Origin: CAXGUU01 sp964012875
GTDB taxonomy: Bacteria > Pseudomonadota > Gammaproteobacteria > Ga0077536
Direction: 5' to 3'
DNA: 23,219 bases
Assembly: GCA_964012875.1 (NCBI GenBank)
Contig: CAXGUU010000014.1
Location: forward strand, 1 to 23,219
Part shown: positions 6,816 through 15,230 of the stretch, piece by piece
How positions within the stretch are numbered: the first letter of the stretch is position 1
Layout of the letters: each line of letters opens with the position of its first letter
The notes under the pieces: generated by a model
The model's input: the letters and a program-made list of their open reading frames with translations, nothing else
Databases searched by the model: none
What the model was told of the DNA's origin: nothing
Program-made: the position numbers and the translations under genes

Positions 6816-9287
6816 GTGATTAATTGCCGGCAAACGATTGGGACGATGGTTTGCGTATTGTTTACGCATCTTCTGCTGGCGGCGGAAGGCGTCGGGTCCG
6901 ACGAAGAAATTGTTGTCGTTGGTGCGACGCCTCAGGGCGGTCAGGGATTTGAAGCAGACCAGCTGCCGTTCAACGTGCAGTCGGCCGATCAGGACGCTCT
7001 GTTGCGCACTCAGTCACTTGATTTGTCGGATTTCATGAACGCCAATCTCGGTAGTGTCAACATCAATTCCGCGCAAAATAATCCCTTGCAGCCAGATGTC
7101 CAGTTCCGCGGCTACGCCGCTTCGCCCTTGCTGGGACTGTCGCAGGGGATTGCCGTGTACCAGAACGGGGTGCGAATCAATGAACCGCTGGGCGACGCGG
7201 TGAACTGGGATCTGGTGCCAGAGTCGGCGGTCCACGCGATCGGCCTGGTTGGGGGTTCGAATCCATTGTTCGGTCTGAATGCTCTAGGTGGTGCGTTGTC
7301 GGTTGAAATGAAAAATGGATTCAATTTTGAAGGTACCACCGCCAAGGTTGCAGGCGGCGCTTGGGGCCGTATTAACACAGCAGTGGAGAGCGGTGGCAAC
7401 AATGGGCGTATGGGTTACTACGTAAACGTCAGTTACTTTGAAGAAGACGGCTGGCGCGATCAGTCAGCATCTGATGCGCTCAATTTTTTTGGAGCGGCCA
7501 GTTTCCGCGGCGAGGCTTCCGGCATTGATTTGAACTTGCAGTACGGTGACAGTGATTTGACCGGCAACGGTGCTTCACCGGTTGGTCTTCTTCGGACTGA
7601 TCGGGATGCAATTTTTACCGCGCCGGACATTACCGAAAACGAAATGTATATGTTCACCTTCAACGGAGAACACCGATTCAGCGACGAAATCAGCGCAAAT
7701 CTGAACGGCTTCTACCGCGAAAATGAAACAGATTCGTTCAATGGAGACGGCTCCGAACTTGCGGTATGTGAACTGGGTGGCGACACCTTTTTGATCGAGG
7801 GTCTGGAAGAAGATGACCTCGATGAACTGGGTCTCGACGATGGTGATGTCTGCGAAGATAACGTCCTCGGGGTGGCTAACGTTGACGCGCTTGAGACAGC
7901 ACTCAATACGCTCGCGGGCGAGGAAGAATTCAATTTCGATGAAGTGGAGGTGGATGAGATTTCGGGCACCGGGATTATTTCGGATGACGCGATTAACAAC
8001 ATATCGGCGCGTGATCAGGAAAGCTATGGAACCGACGTGCAGTTCACGTTCTTAAACGATCTGTTCGCGCGTAAGAACCATTTCGTTATTGGCTTCAGTT
8101 ATTTCCAGGGCAAGGCTAAATTCAACTCCGTGACGGAATTGTCGGATATCGATCCGGTAACCCGCAGCACCAGCGGGCTCGGCACCGGCGCATTTCTGGA
8201 CGAGGAGGCGACCAACGTCAGAACATCCAGTGAAACCTGGAGTGTTTATTTCCTCGATGCGATCGATTTGACCGAGCGTTTCACATTTACGTTTGGTGGC
8301 CGTTACAACGACACCGACGTGATGCTGCGCGACCGCTCGGGTGAACGACCTGAGCTGAACGGCGATCACAACTTCCGCCGGTTCAACCCAACCGTCGGCG
8401 GTACTTTTGATGTGCTCGATACGCTCAATGCATATGCCAGTTACAGCGAGTCTTCGCGTGCGCCCACGCCAATAGAGCTGGCCTGTAATGAGGGAGTGTT
8501 TGCCATCGCCAGAGCCAATGCCATTGCCGAAGGCGAAGACCCGGACGATATCGATTTCGAATGCCGGTTACCGAACGCGTTCCTGGCGGATCCGCCGCTC
8601 AACGAAGTTGTAGCCAAGTCGATCGAAGCTGGCATTCGGGGCGAGTTCATGGGTATACGCCACCGCCTGGGCTACTTTCGCACCGAAAACCAAGATGACA
8701 TCATTTTCCAGACGACCGGGCGAGGCACCGGTCTGTTTGCCAACGTTGACGAAACCAGGCGCGAAGGCTTCGAGTCAGCTTTCGTCGGCACAGTTGCCGA
8801 GAAGGTCGACTGGGCACTGGCGTATAGCTATGTAAAAGCGACCTTTGAAGATGATTTCAATGTGCTGAGTCCAAACCATCCGCTGGCCGACGACGATGGT
8901 GAGCTGGCCGTTTCTAGCGGTGATCGCCTCCCGGGGATCCCCGCGCACCAGCTCAAGTTCAATACCGATTACCAGTTGCCATGGCATATCCGGGTGGGCG
9001 TGGAAGTCCTCTACAACTCTGGTCAGTACTTGCGCGGCGACGAATCAAACGATTTGGATAAGGTTGATGGTTATGCGATCGTCAATCTTCGTGGCAGCTA
9101 TCGGCACAATGAACATTTTGAACTCTTCGCCAAGGTTACGAACCTGTTCGACGCAGATTATGAAAACTTTGGCCTGTTGGGTGAGGAGCCTGGCGAAGTG
9201 TTGCCAGGCCTGCCTAATCAAAGTCCGGTCTTCCTCGGCGCCGGTGCACCTGTCGGGGGCTGGGTCGGCATTCGTCTGAGCTTGTAA
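6816..9287 (+). CDS. TonB-dependent outer-membrane receptor
   Basis: 823 residues. A signal peptide (TMVCVLFTHLLLAAEG) is followed by a TonB-box-like EEIVVVG and a plug domain (DVQFRGYAASPLLGLSQGIAV, GSNPLFGLNALGGAL). The remainder is a 22-strand-type barrel ending GWVGIRLSL. It imports a scarce metal complex, cofactor or other ligand using TonB energy; the ligand cannot be read from sequence. Two unusual inserts stand out: residues 318-346 are bracketed by two Cys and hold about 12 acidic residues, followed by another Glu/Asp-rich stretch to about 385; a second Cys-bracketed insert lies near residues 555-585. GTG 6816 has GGAG 11 bases upstream. Lanthanide- or calcium-related uptake for PQQ enzymes is a guess from neighbours. 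Confidence 0.92.
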   Translation: MINCRQTIGTMVCVLFTHLLLAAEGVGSDEEIVVVGATPQGGQGFEADQLPFNVQSADQDALLRTQSLDLSDFMNANLGSVNINSAQNNPLQPDVQFRGYAASPLLGLSQGIAVYQNGVRINEPLGDAVNWDLVPESAVHAIGLVGGSNPLFGLNALGGALSVEMKNGFNFEGTTAKVAGGAWGRINTAVESGGNNGRMGYYVNVSYFEEDGWRDQSASDALNFFGAASFRGEASGIDLNLQYGDSDLTGNGASPVGLLRTDRDAIFTAPDITENEMYMFTFNGEHRFSDEISANLNGFYRENETDSFNGDGSELAVCELGGDTFLIEGLEEDDLDELGLDDGDVCEDNVLGVANVDALETALNTLAGEEEFNFDEVEVDEISGTGIISDDAINNISARDQESYGTDVQFTFLNDLFARKNHFVIGFSYFQGKAKFNSVTELSDIDPVTRSTSGLGTGAFLDEEATNVRTSSETWSVYFLDAIDLTERFTFTFGGRYNDTDVMLRDRSGERPELNGDHNFRRFNPTVGGTFDVLDTLNAYASYSESSRAPTPIELACNEGVFAIARANAIAEGEDPDDIDFECRLPNAFLADPPLNEVVAKSIEAGIRGEFMGIRHRLGYFRTENQDDIIFQTTGRGTGLFANVDETRREGFESAFVGTVAEKVDWALAYSYVKATFEDDFNVLSPNHPLADDDGELAVSSGDRLPGIPAHQLKFNTDYQLPWHIRVGVEVLYNSGQYLRGDESNDLDKVDGYAIVNLRGSYRHNEHFELFAKVTNLFDADYENFGLLGEEPGEVLPGLPNQSPVFLGAGAPVGGWVGIRLSL

Positions 9288-9312
9288 AAACCCCGTAACA
9301 AGGAAGATTTAG

Positions 9313-9337
9313 AAGGATTCTACTGTGCCTTTTTTTT
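9313..9337 (+). terminator. Possible terminator after the TonB-dependent receptor
   Basis: A short AAGG (9313-9316) and CCTT pair precedes an eight-base T-run at 9330-9337, 26 bases after the receptor stop. The stem is weak (4-5 bp with a long loop), so the call rests mainly on the T-run and position. Confidence 0.35.
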
Positions 9338-9353
9338 ACTTGGGAGGTCCGGC

Positions 9354-10310
9354 TCAGTCGTCGATGGCGATGCCCCACGGGAATTTGCCAACGGGGATAG
9401 TCGCGACAACCGCGTTAGCTGCGGTGTCGATTACCGAGACCTGGTGGTCGACGCCGTCGGTGCTGTAGAGCCGTTTGCCGTCGCGGCTGAGCGCCAGACC
9501 CCACACCCGTTTACCGACGGGAATGGCTTTGAGTATTTCCATGGAGGCCGCGTCGAGTACGAATACGCGATTGGCGCGTCCCCCCGCAACGAACAAGCGA
9601 GAGCCGTCACGACTGACCAGGACATCTTTCGGCTTGGCCTTGTCGTTGCCCAGCGGCACTTTGCCGATAATTTTTCCACTGGCGACGTCAATCTTCTTCA
9701 CTTCACCGCTGATCTCGGAAGTCGCATAGGCGGTTTTGCTGTCGGCACTGAAGGTGGCCGCCCGCGGCCGCGCGCCCACCAGAATATTCGAAACGATCGT
9801 ATGTTCGGGGATGCTGATGAGGTGCAGCATATTGGTCGACTCGCTGGTAATTACGACTCGCGTGCCGTCGGGCGAAATGGCCACCCCCTCTGGTTCGATG
9901 CCGACTTCAATTTCGGCGAGCAGCTCGCCGGTTTTAGGGTTGAACACTGATGCCTTGGCATCTTCTTCGTTGGAAATGTAGATATTGCCGTTGCTGTGGA
10001 CAGCAAATGCTTCTGGGTCGTCCCCGCTTTCAAATGTACGGGTCACTTTCAGCGTGTTCGGGTCGACCACCGCAATCGCGTTGTCGCCGCTGATGGCAAC
10101 GTAGACTTCGCTGCCATCCGGGGCAATGCCGACGCCTCGCGGACGCTTGCCGATAGGAATGGTCTTGATGACTTTATTGGTCAGGCCATCGATAACGCTC
10201 AGCGTGTCGTCGCGCTCATTTGAAACAAAAATGCGACCGCTGTCGGCCGCGGTTGTTTGGGACAAGGTCAGCAGGGCGACGAGTAGTAGAGTTCGATAAG
10301 GGGTGCGCAT
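9354..10310 (-). CDS. PQQ-associated YVTN beta-propeller protein
   Basis: 318 residues with a signal peptide (MRTPYRTLLLVALLTLSQTTAADSG). Seven repeats of about 42 residues follow, each with a blade pattern such as RIFVSNERDDTLSVIDG, EVYVAISGDNAIAVVDP, NIYISNEEDAKASVFNP and RLFVAGGRANRVFVLDA, ending in VATIPVGKFPWGIAIDD. This is the seven-bladed YVTN propeller, and the form fits the family named PQQ-dependent catabolism-associated beta-propeller (TIGR03866). Its role is unclear; it may be a periplasmic accessory of PQQ alcohol dehydrogenase systems. ATG 10310 is preferred over GTG 10325 because GGAG lies 6 bases before it. It lies 47 bases downstream of the substrate-binding protein gene and is probably cotranscribed. 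Confidence 0.9.
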   Translation of the reverse strand: MRTPYRTLLLVALLTLSQTTAADSGRIFVSNERDDTLSVIDGLTNKVIKTIPIGKRPRGVGIAPDGSEVYVAISGDNAIAVVDPNTLKVTRTFESGDDPEAFAVHSNGNIYISNEEDAKASVFNPKTGELLAEIEVGIEPEGVAISPDGTRVVITSESTNMLHLISIPEHTIVSNILVGARPRAATFSADSKTAYATSEISGEVKKIDVASGKIIGKVPLGNDKAKPKDVLVSRDGSRLFVAGGRANRVFVLDAASMEILKAIPVGKRVWGLALSRDGKRLYSTDGVDHQVSVIDTAANAVVATIPVGKFPWGIAIDD

Positions 10311-10357
10311 GGCGTTCTCCGTCACAGTTGCAAGAGGTAGGGGCTCAATTCAGGGAC

Positions 10358-11224
10358 TTATTTCAGACAGTCCGCGAGCCCGAGGCTGTCCAGGTTGGAG
10401 GAGTCCACGATGCCGCGTACGGGCGCCTCGGCCACGATGGCATCGTTTTCGATGAGGAGAATCGGCTGGCGCAGCTGCCCCGTATTGCGAAAACTCATCG
10501 TGATGCCTTTCTGGCCGTCAAACGCGAGGTTGCCGCTCAAAATCTCAGCGATGGCCTCAGCATCCGTGCTGCCGATACGGGCAATGGTGTCAGACAGTAG
10601 TTTGGTAGCGGCCCATCCGGCCCAGGAGATATCCGTCATCGACTGACCGAACGCTTCGGTATAACGGCGATTGAGCTGGGCCGCGGCGTATTTCTTGAAC
10701 TTAGGATGCCAGGCGCGTGCTTCGGCGGCCGAGTCCGGCCGTTTACGAGCCCATTGTTGCAAAGCATCATCGCGCATGCCGTCACTCGGGATGGTGTGAA
10801 ACAGGTGCTCCTGACAGGCGTCGCGCAGGGCATCGTCTTCGGCGCTCACGTTGAACACCGGCGCGCCGCCGGAATCTTCGGCCAGGCGTAGCAACCGTAT
10901 TGCCGAAACATCGGCGACGATTGCGGTGGCCCCGAGTGCGAGTGCATCGTCGTGATCAGTTGCGACCACGAGGTCGTAGCGCAGACCAAGGAACTTCCCC
11001 TGGGTATTGGCCTCGTTGACACCTTGGAGGGCGCCTTTGAAAGCGTCGGAATCGCGCTCGCCTAGGAAAGCGATGCGCACGGAAGTTTCTGCGCTCAGCG
11101 GCATCGAGTACACAGCTAAAAGCGCTATCGCGAGTACGCAGGCGGTGAAGAACGGCGTCCGTATCGACCAACCCCCGTTTGCGAGGTATGAATCCGTATG
11201 GCAACTAATGTTTTTTTGTGGCAT
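10358..11224 (-). CDS. ABC-type substrate-binding protein of PQQ alcohol dehydrogenase systems
   Basis: 288 residues, with a long N-terminal leader containing a signal segment (FFTACVLAIALLAVYSMPLSAE) and then ETSVRIAFLGERDSDAFKG, the start of a type I periplasmic binding fold. The C-terminal half (AWHPKFKKYAAAQLNRRY, ISWAGWAATKLLSDTIARI, AFDGQKGITMSFRNTGQL, APVRGIVDSSNLDSLG) recalls the family annotated as substrate-binding protein, PQQ-dependent alcohol dehydrogenase system (TIGR03863). It is shorter than usual for this fold: the stretch between FHTIPSDGMRDDALQQW and the AWHPKF block looks reduced, so part of the second lobe may be missing. No ATPase or permease genes are next to it. It precedes the beta-propeller gene. 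Confidence 0.82.
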   Translation of the reverse strand: MPQKNISCHTDSYLANGGWSIRTPFFTACVLAIALLAVYSMPLSAETSVRIAFLGERDSDAFKGALQGVNEANTQGKFLGLRYDLVVATDHDDALALGATAIVADVSAIRLLRLAEDSGGAPVFNVSAEDDALRDACQEHLFHTIPSDGMRDDALQQWARKRPDSAAEARAWHPKFKKYAAAQLNRRYTEAFGQSMTDISWAGWAATKLLSDTIARIGSTDAEAIAEILSGNLAFDGQKGITMSFRNTGQLRQPILLIENDAIVAEAPVRGIVDSSNLDSLGLADCLK

Positions 11225-11258
11225 TAGACTGAGATTTCGTTTTGAAGAAAGATTTTGT

Positions 11259-11281
11259 CAAATGAGAATGGCTTTCATTTG
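11259..11281. promoter_or_regulatory. Fur-like inverted repeat upstream of the substrate-binding gene
   Basis: CAAATGA and TCATTTG form perfect 7-bp arms separated by 9 bases. The core TGAGAATGGCTTTCA matches the 7-1-7 Fur consensus TGATAAT-N-ATTATCA at about 10 of 14 positions. It lies 35-57 bases before the substrate-binding gene start, where it overlaps a TTGACA-like -35. Iron control is an inference. Confidence 0.35.
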
Positions 11282-11358
11282 TCATGATTGGTTCGGCGCT
11301 GGTTTTTTCTCGAATTTCTCGATAGATTGGTCTCGTTATTAAACACGCTCGTGAGGCG

Positions 11359-11547
11359 GTGGATTTTACGCCATCGCCAACGCTATTGCCTGCAACGGAT
11401 GTATTTGGTTCGGGTGATATTTATGTGACGGGCGGAGAGGAAGCCGCATACGCAAACATCGATTCTGACTGCGACCTCGCAATCTGCGAAACCGTCACGA
11501 CGAATTTATGGGGAACATCACTACCTCGACAGAGGGGTAGTCTATAA
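11359..11547 (+). CDS. Possible 62-residue leader ORF upstream of aorA
   Basis: A GTG-started frame of 62 codons ends with TAA at 11545-11547, inside the AAGGAGG ribosome site of aorA. The peptide includes GGEEAAYANIDSDCDLAIC, acidic with two Cys. No family is recognised and the ribosome site (GAGG, only 2 bases before GTG) is poor. It could be a leader peptide coupling translation to aorA, or chance. Confidence 0.2.
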   Translation: MDFTPSPTLLPATDVFGSGDIYVTGGEEAAYANIDSDCDLAICETVTTNLWGTSLPRQRGSL

Positions 11548-11561
11548 GGAGGAAGAGGCAG

Positions 11562-12029
11562 ATGTTGAAAGCCTTGCAACTGGAACCGGAAAAATGCACC
11601 GGTTGTCTGCAATGTGAAATGGCGTGTTCGTACGAGAATGAAGGTATCTTCAATCCGTCGAAATCACGCATCAAGGTTTTCACCTTCCACGATGAGGGGC
11701 GGTTTGCTCCTTATACGTGCTCGCAGTGTGATGCGGCCTGGTGCATGCATGCCTGCCCGGTGGAAGCCATAGTTATCAACGAGCAGACTGGTGCCAAGGA
11801 AGTCATTGAAGACGTCTGTGTCGGGTGCAAGGTGTGCACGATAGCCTGCCCTTTTGGCACGGTGAATTACAACGCGGATTCCGGCAAAGTCATCAAGTGT
11901 GATCTCTGCGGTGGTGAACCGGCCTGTGCCGACGCCTGCCCGACAGAGGCGATTACCTATGTTGACGCGGAACATACGGGGCTCGAGCGCATGAGAGCGC
12001 ATGCCGAGCAAACGATTCCAAATAGCTGA
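11562..12029 (+). CDS. aorA: AorA-like ferredoxin subunit with four [4Fe-4S] clusters
   Basis: 155 residues with 16 Cys in four ferredoxin-type groups: CTGCLQCEMAC, CSQCDAAWCMHAC, CVGCKVCTIAC and CDLCGGEPACADAC, each leading to the usual Cys-Pro. This is the polyferredoxin electron-transfer subunit type found beside tungsten aldehyde oxidoreductases (AorA in Aromatoleum) and in HycB-like modules. It has no signal peptide, so it works in the cytoplasm. AAGGAGG ends 9 bases before the ATG. It is first in the operon, and aorB starts 22 bases after its stop. It should pass electrons between the W-enzyme and the FAD subunit AorC. Confidence 0.9.
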   Translation: MLKALQLEPEKCTGCLQCEMACSYENEGIFNPSKSRIKVFTFHDEGRFAPYTCSQCDAAWCMHACPVEAIVINEQTGAKEVIEDVCVGCKVCTIACPFGTVNYNADSGKVIKCDLCGGEPACADACPTEAITYVDAEHTGLERMRAHAEQTIPNS

Positions 12030-12051
12030 TCGATTCCAGGAGTTCACACGC

Positions 12052-13902
12052 ATGGCATGGCAACGCAAAATTCTGCGCGTTAACCTGACTGAGGGAACGT
12101 GCACCGAAGAGCCACTGAACATGGACTGGGCGATGCAATACATCGGCCAGCGAGGCCTCGCGAGCAAGTATCTCGCCGAGGAAATCGACCCCAAGGTTGA
12201 CGCACTGTCGCCGGGAAACAAAATGATCATGGCGACCGGTCCGCTGACCGGCACGATGGCCTCCACCGGTGGTCGCTACTCGGTTATTACCAAAAGCCCG
12301 CTGACCGGCGCAATTGCATGTTCCAATTCAGGCGGCTTCATCGGCGCTGAGCTCAAGCAGGCCGGCTGGGATATGATTATTTTCGAGGGCAAGGCGGCAA
12401 AGCCCGTTTACCTTTACGTCGAAAATGACAACGCTGAGCTTTGTCCGGCGGACGATATCTGGGGCAAGTCGGTGTGGGAAGCAGACGAGATTCTGCACTC
12501 GAAGTACCAAGATCCGCTTATCCGCATAGCCGCGGTTGGACGTTCTGCGGAACAGGGCTGCCTTTACGCCGCTATCGTCAATGATCTGCACCGTGCCGCC
12601 GGTCGTTCCGGCGTCGGCACCGTCATGGCATCCAAGCACCTGAAGGCCGTGGTAGTGCGCGGCACCAAGGGCGTCGGCAACGTTCGAGACGCCAAGGCAT
12701 TTTTCGAGGCGACCGCCGAGGGCAAGAAAACGCTGGCCGAAAATGCGGTCACCGGTGAAGGCCTACCAGCCATGGGTACCCAAGTGTTGATGAACGTGAT
12801 CAACGAAGTCGGTGCCATGCCAACCCGCAACATGCGTGAAGTGCAGTTCGAGGGTGCCAGCAAAATTTCGGCTGAAGCCATGCACGAACCGCGCGAAAGT
12901 GACGGCAAACCTAATCTTGTAACCAATGCGGCCTGCTTTGGCTGCACCATCGCCTGCGGTCGAATCTCGACTATCGATCCACAGCACTACACGATTCAGA
13001 ACAGGCCGGAGTTCATCGCTGCTTCAGGTGGACTTGAATACGAGGCAGCCTGGGCGCTCGGTTCGGATACCGGCGTCGACGATTTGGACGCGCTGACCTA
13101 TGCCAATTTCGTGTGTAACGAAGATGGCTATGACCCGATTTCGTTCGGCGCCACCGTAGCCGCCGCGATGGAGCTTTACGATATCGGCGCCATCACGGCG
13201 AAGGATACCGGCGGAGTGGAGATGAAATTCGGCTCGGCGGAAGCACTGACCAAGGCTGCCGAAATGGTCGCTACCGGCGAAGGATTCGGCAAGGATCTGG
13301 GACTGGGTTCCAAACGCCTGTGCGAGAAATACGGCAACCCCGATCTCTCGATGACGGTTAAAGGCCAGGAATTTCCAGCCTATGACCCGCGCGGTATCCA
13401 GGGTATGGGGTTGGCTTATGCGACTTCCAACCGTGGCGCCTGCCATTTGCGTGGCTATACGGTTTCCTCGGAGATCATGGGTGTGCCGGTGAAAACCGAT
13501 CCACTGTCTACCGAAGGCAAGCCCGATCTGGTCAAAGCGTTCCAGGACGCCACTGCAGCCGTGGATTCTTCCGGTTTGTGCGTGTTCACCACCTTTGCGT
13601 GGACGCTAGAGGACATTGCCCCGCAGGTCGATGCGGCATGTGAGGGTGGCTGGACGCCGGAATCGATGCTTGAGGCTGGCGAGCGTATCTGGAATCTGGA
13701 ACGTAAGTTTAATCTCGACGCGGGTCTGACCAAGGCCGATGACACTTTGCCCAAGCGACTGCTAAAGGATGCAGCTAAAACGGGGCCAGCCAAGGGGCAA
13801 GTCAACCGCCTTGAGGAAATGCTGCCGCAATATTACGAGGCGCGTGGTTGGGATGCAGATGGGGTTCCGACGGCGGACACCCTTAGTAAGCTCGGAGTTT
13901 AA
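12052..13902 (+). CDS. aorB: Aldehyde ferredoxin oxidoreductase, tungsten-bispyranopterin catalytic subunit
   Basis: 616 residues, full length for the AOR family. The enzyme oxidises aldehydes to carboxylic acids at a W-bispyranopterin site. The N-terminal domain (MAWQRKILRVNLTEG, QRGLASKYLAEEIDP, GPLTGTMASTGGRYSV, SNSGGFIGAELKQAGWDMIIFEG) is classical. The [4Fe-4S] ligands are present as ACFGCTIAC (Cys295, Cys298, Cys302) plus Cys510 in SGLCVFTTF, mirroring Cys288/291/295/494 of the Pyrococcus enzyme. The start is ATG 12052, with AGGAG 9 bases upstream; a longer frame from 12001 overlaps aorA and has no support. Together with AorA and AorC it resembles the bacterial AorABC complex that uses NAD or ferredoxin. 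Substrate range cannot be read here. Confidence 0.95.
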   Translation: MAWQRKILRVNLTEGTCTEEPLNMDWAMQYIGQRGLASKYLAEEIDPKVDALSPGNKMIMATGPLTGTMASTGGRYSVITKSPLTGAIACSNSGGFIGAELKQAGWDMIIFEGKAAKPVYLYVENDNAELCPADDIWGKSVWEADEILHSKYQDPLIRIAAVGRSAEQGCLYAAIVNDLHRAAGRSGVGTVMASKHLKAVVVRGTKGVGNVRDAKAFFEATAEGKKTLAENAVTGEGLPAMGTQVLMNVINEVGAMPTRNMREVQFEGASKISAEAMHEPRESDGKPNLVTNAACFGCTIACGRISTIDPQHYTIQNRPEFIAASGGLEYEAAWALGSDTGVDDLDALTYANFVCNEDGYDPISFGATVAAAMELYDIGAITAKDTGGVEMKFGSAEALTKAAEMVATGEGFGKDLGLGSKRLCEKYGNPDLSMTVKGQEFPAYDPRGIQGMGLAYATSNRGACHLRGYTVSSEIMGVPVKTDPLSTEGKPDLVKAFQDATAAVDSSGLCVFTTFAWTLEDIAPQVDAACEGGWTPESMLEAGERIWNLERKFNLDAGLTKADDTLPKRLLKDAAKTGPAKGQVNRLEEMLPQYYEARGWDADGVPTADTLSKLGV

Positions 13903-13948
13903 AGCTCGAGTTATCGCCGTTTAGGCACTTCCGCGGAGAAGAAGGACT

Positions 13949-15217
13949 ATGCAACACGTCGTTATTGGCGCCGGCCCTGCCGGTGTGATTGCCGCAGAAA
14001 CGCTGCGCAAGCTACAGCCGGAATCAGTCGTTACTCTGATTGGGGACGAACCCGAGCCGCCGTATTCACGGATGGCGATTCCTTACTACCTGATCAAGCA
14101 GATTGGGGAGGACGGTACACATCTGCGTAAGGGAACCGACCACTTCCGCAGTCGTAATATCGCTATCGTAGAAGGGAAAGTTGAAAAAATCGACCGTAAA
14201 GCTCAATCCTTGACAGTCACCGGCGGCAACGAGGTCGCTTACGACAAACTGTTGATTGCAACCGGTTCTACCCCCGTTGCGCCGCCGATTGACGGCATTG
14301 ATTTCCCCGGCGTCACGTCGTGCTGGACGCTCGCTGACGCGAGACGCATTACTGGCACTTCGAGGCCGGGAGCTAAAGTGGTCTTGATGGGGGCGGGCTT
14401 TATCGGCTGTATTATTCTTGAAGCACTCGCCAAAAGCGGCGCCGATCTGACGGTGGTCGAGATGGAAGGTCGCATGGTCCCGCGCATGATGAATGACACT
14501 GCGGGCAATATGATCAAGGACTGGTGTGAAGACCAGGGTGTTAAAGTCCACACATCAACTCAGGTGACGTCTATTGAGCAGTCCGGCAACGGACTTAAGG
14601 TTAACCTCAATTCCGGCGAATCGGTGGATGCCGATCTCGTCGTGTCGGCGACCGGGGTCAGACCCAATATTGACGTTGTAGCTGGCAGTGGCGTTGAAAC
14701 TGATCATGGCATTCTGGTGGATCGCACGATGTGCACCAATGACCCGAATATCTTCGCCGCCGGTGACGTCGCCCAGGGCATTGATTTTTCCACCGGGGAT
14801 TACTCAGTACAGGCCATACAGCCAACAGCTGTCGATCACGGACATCTGGCCGCTCGCAATATGTGCGGTCTGAAGGGCACCGTGCATAACGGCTGCGTGA
14901 ATATGAATGTACTCGACACGCTCGGACTGATTTCAAGTTCATTCGGACTTTGGATGGGGGCCGATGGGGGTCAATCCGCGGAGTTGCTTAACAAGGAGCG
15001 ATTCCGCTACCTGAACCTGCAGTTTTCCGACGATGTACTGGTTGGCGCAACAAGCCTTGGACTGACACAACACGTTGGTGTATTACGCGGCTTGATTCAG
15101 ACGAAAACCCGGCTTGGCGCGTGGAAAGACAAACTTCTCGAAGATCCCACCCGGATCATGGAAGCCTACCTCGCCTCGACGCAGGCCGTGGGCTTCAACG
15201 CCGGCGTCATCAAGTAG
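13949..15217 (+). CDS. aorC: AorC-like FAD/NAD(P)-binding oxidoreductase subunit
   Basis: 422 residues of the pyridine nucleotide-disulfide oxidoreductase fold without the redox-active Cys pair. An FAD-binding Rossmann motif sits at the N-terminus (IGAGPAGVIAAETL), a second nucleotide site for NAD(P) is at VLMGAGFIGCIILEAL, and the flavin-domain end motif is NIFAAGDVAQG. In AorABC of Aromatoleum the FAD subunit couples aldehyde oxidation to NAD reduction, and also hydrogen use; the same role is inferred here. GAAGGA precedes the ATG by 2-3 bases of spacing. It lies 46 bases after aorB and is separated from aorD by a 79-base gap with a hairpin. Confidence 0.9.
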   Translation: MQHVVIGAGPAGVIAAETLRKLQPESVVTLIGDEPEPPYSRMAIPYYLIKQIGEDGTHLRKGTDHFRSRNIAIVEGKVEKIDRKAQSLTVTGGNEVAYDKLLIATGSTPVAPPIDGIDFPGVTSCWTLADARRITGTSRPGAKVVLMGAGFIGCIILEALAKSGADLTVVEMEGRMVPRMMNDTAGNMIKDWCEDQGVKVHTSTQVTSIEQSGNGLKVNLNSGESVDADLVVSATGVRPNIDVVAGSGVETDHGILVDRTMCTNDPNIFAAGDVAQGIDFSTGDYSVQAIQPTAVDHGHLAARNMCGLKGTVHNGCVNMNVLDTLGLISSSFGLWMGADGGQSAELLNKERFRYLNLQFSDDVLVGATSLGLTQHVGVLRGLIQTKTRLGAWKDKLLEDPTRIMEAYLASTQAVGFNAGVIK

Positions 15218-15230
15218 CTTCCGGACAGCA

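Larger units (their letters stand above)
11225..11561. other. Divergent control region between the substrate-binding gene and aorA
   Basis: About 337 bases. It holds a Fur-like inverted repeat near the left gene, an AT-rich stretch with a repeated TTTCTCGA, a possible leader ORF (11359-11547), and the AAGGAGG ribosome site of aorA at 11546-11552. No -35/-10 pair for aorA was convincing. Confidence 0.55.

Noticed and set aside
9444..9950. Plus-strand frame of 168 codons opposite the beta-propeller gene
   Set aside because: It mirrors the repeated blades of the certain minus-strand gene and has no domain or ribosome site of its own.
12001..12051. Longer N-terminus for aorB
   Set aside because: It overlaps the aorA end and lacks a ribosome site, whereas ATG 12052 has AGGAG at good spacing and gives the family N-terminus.
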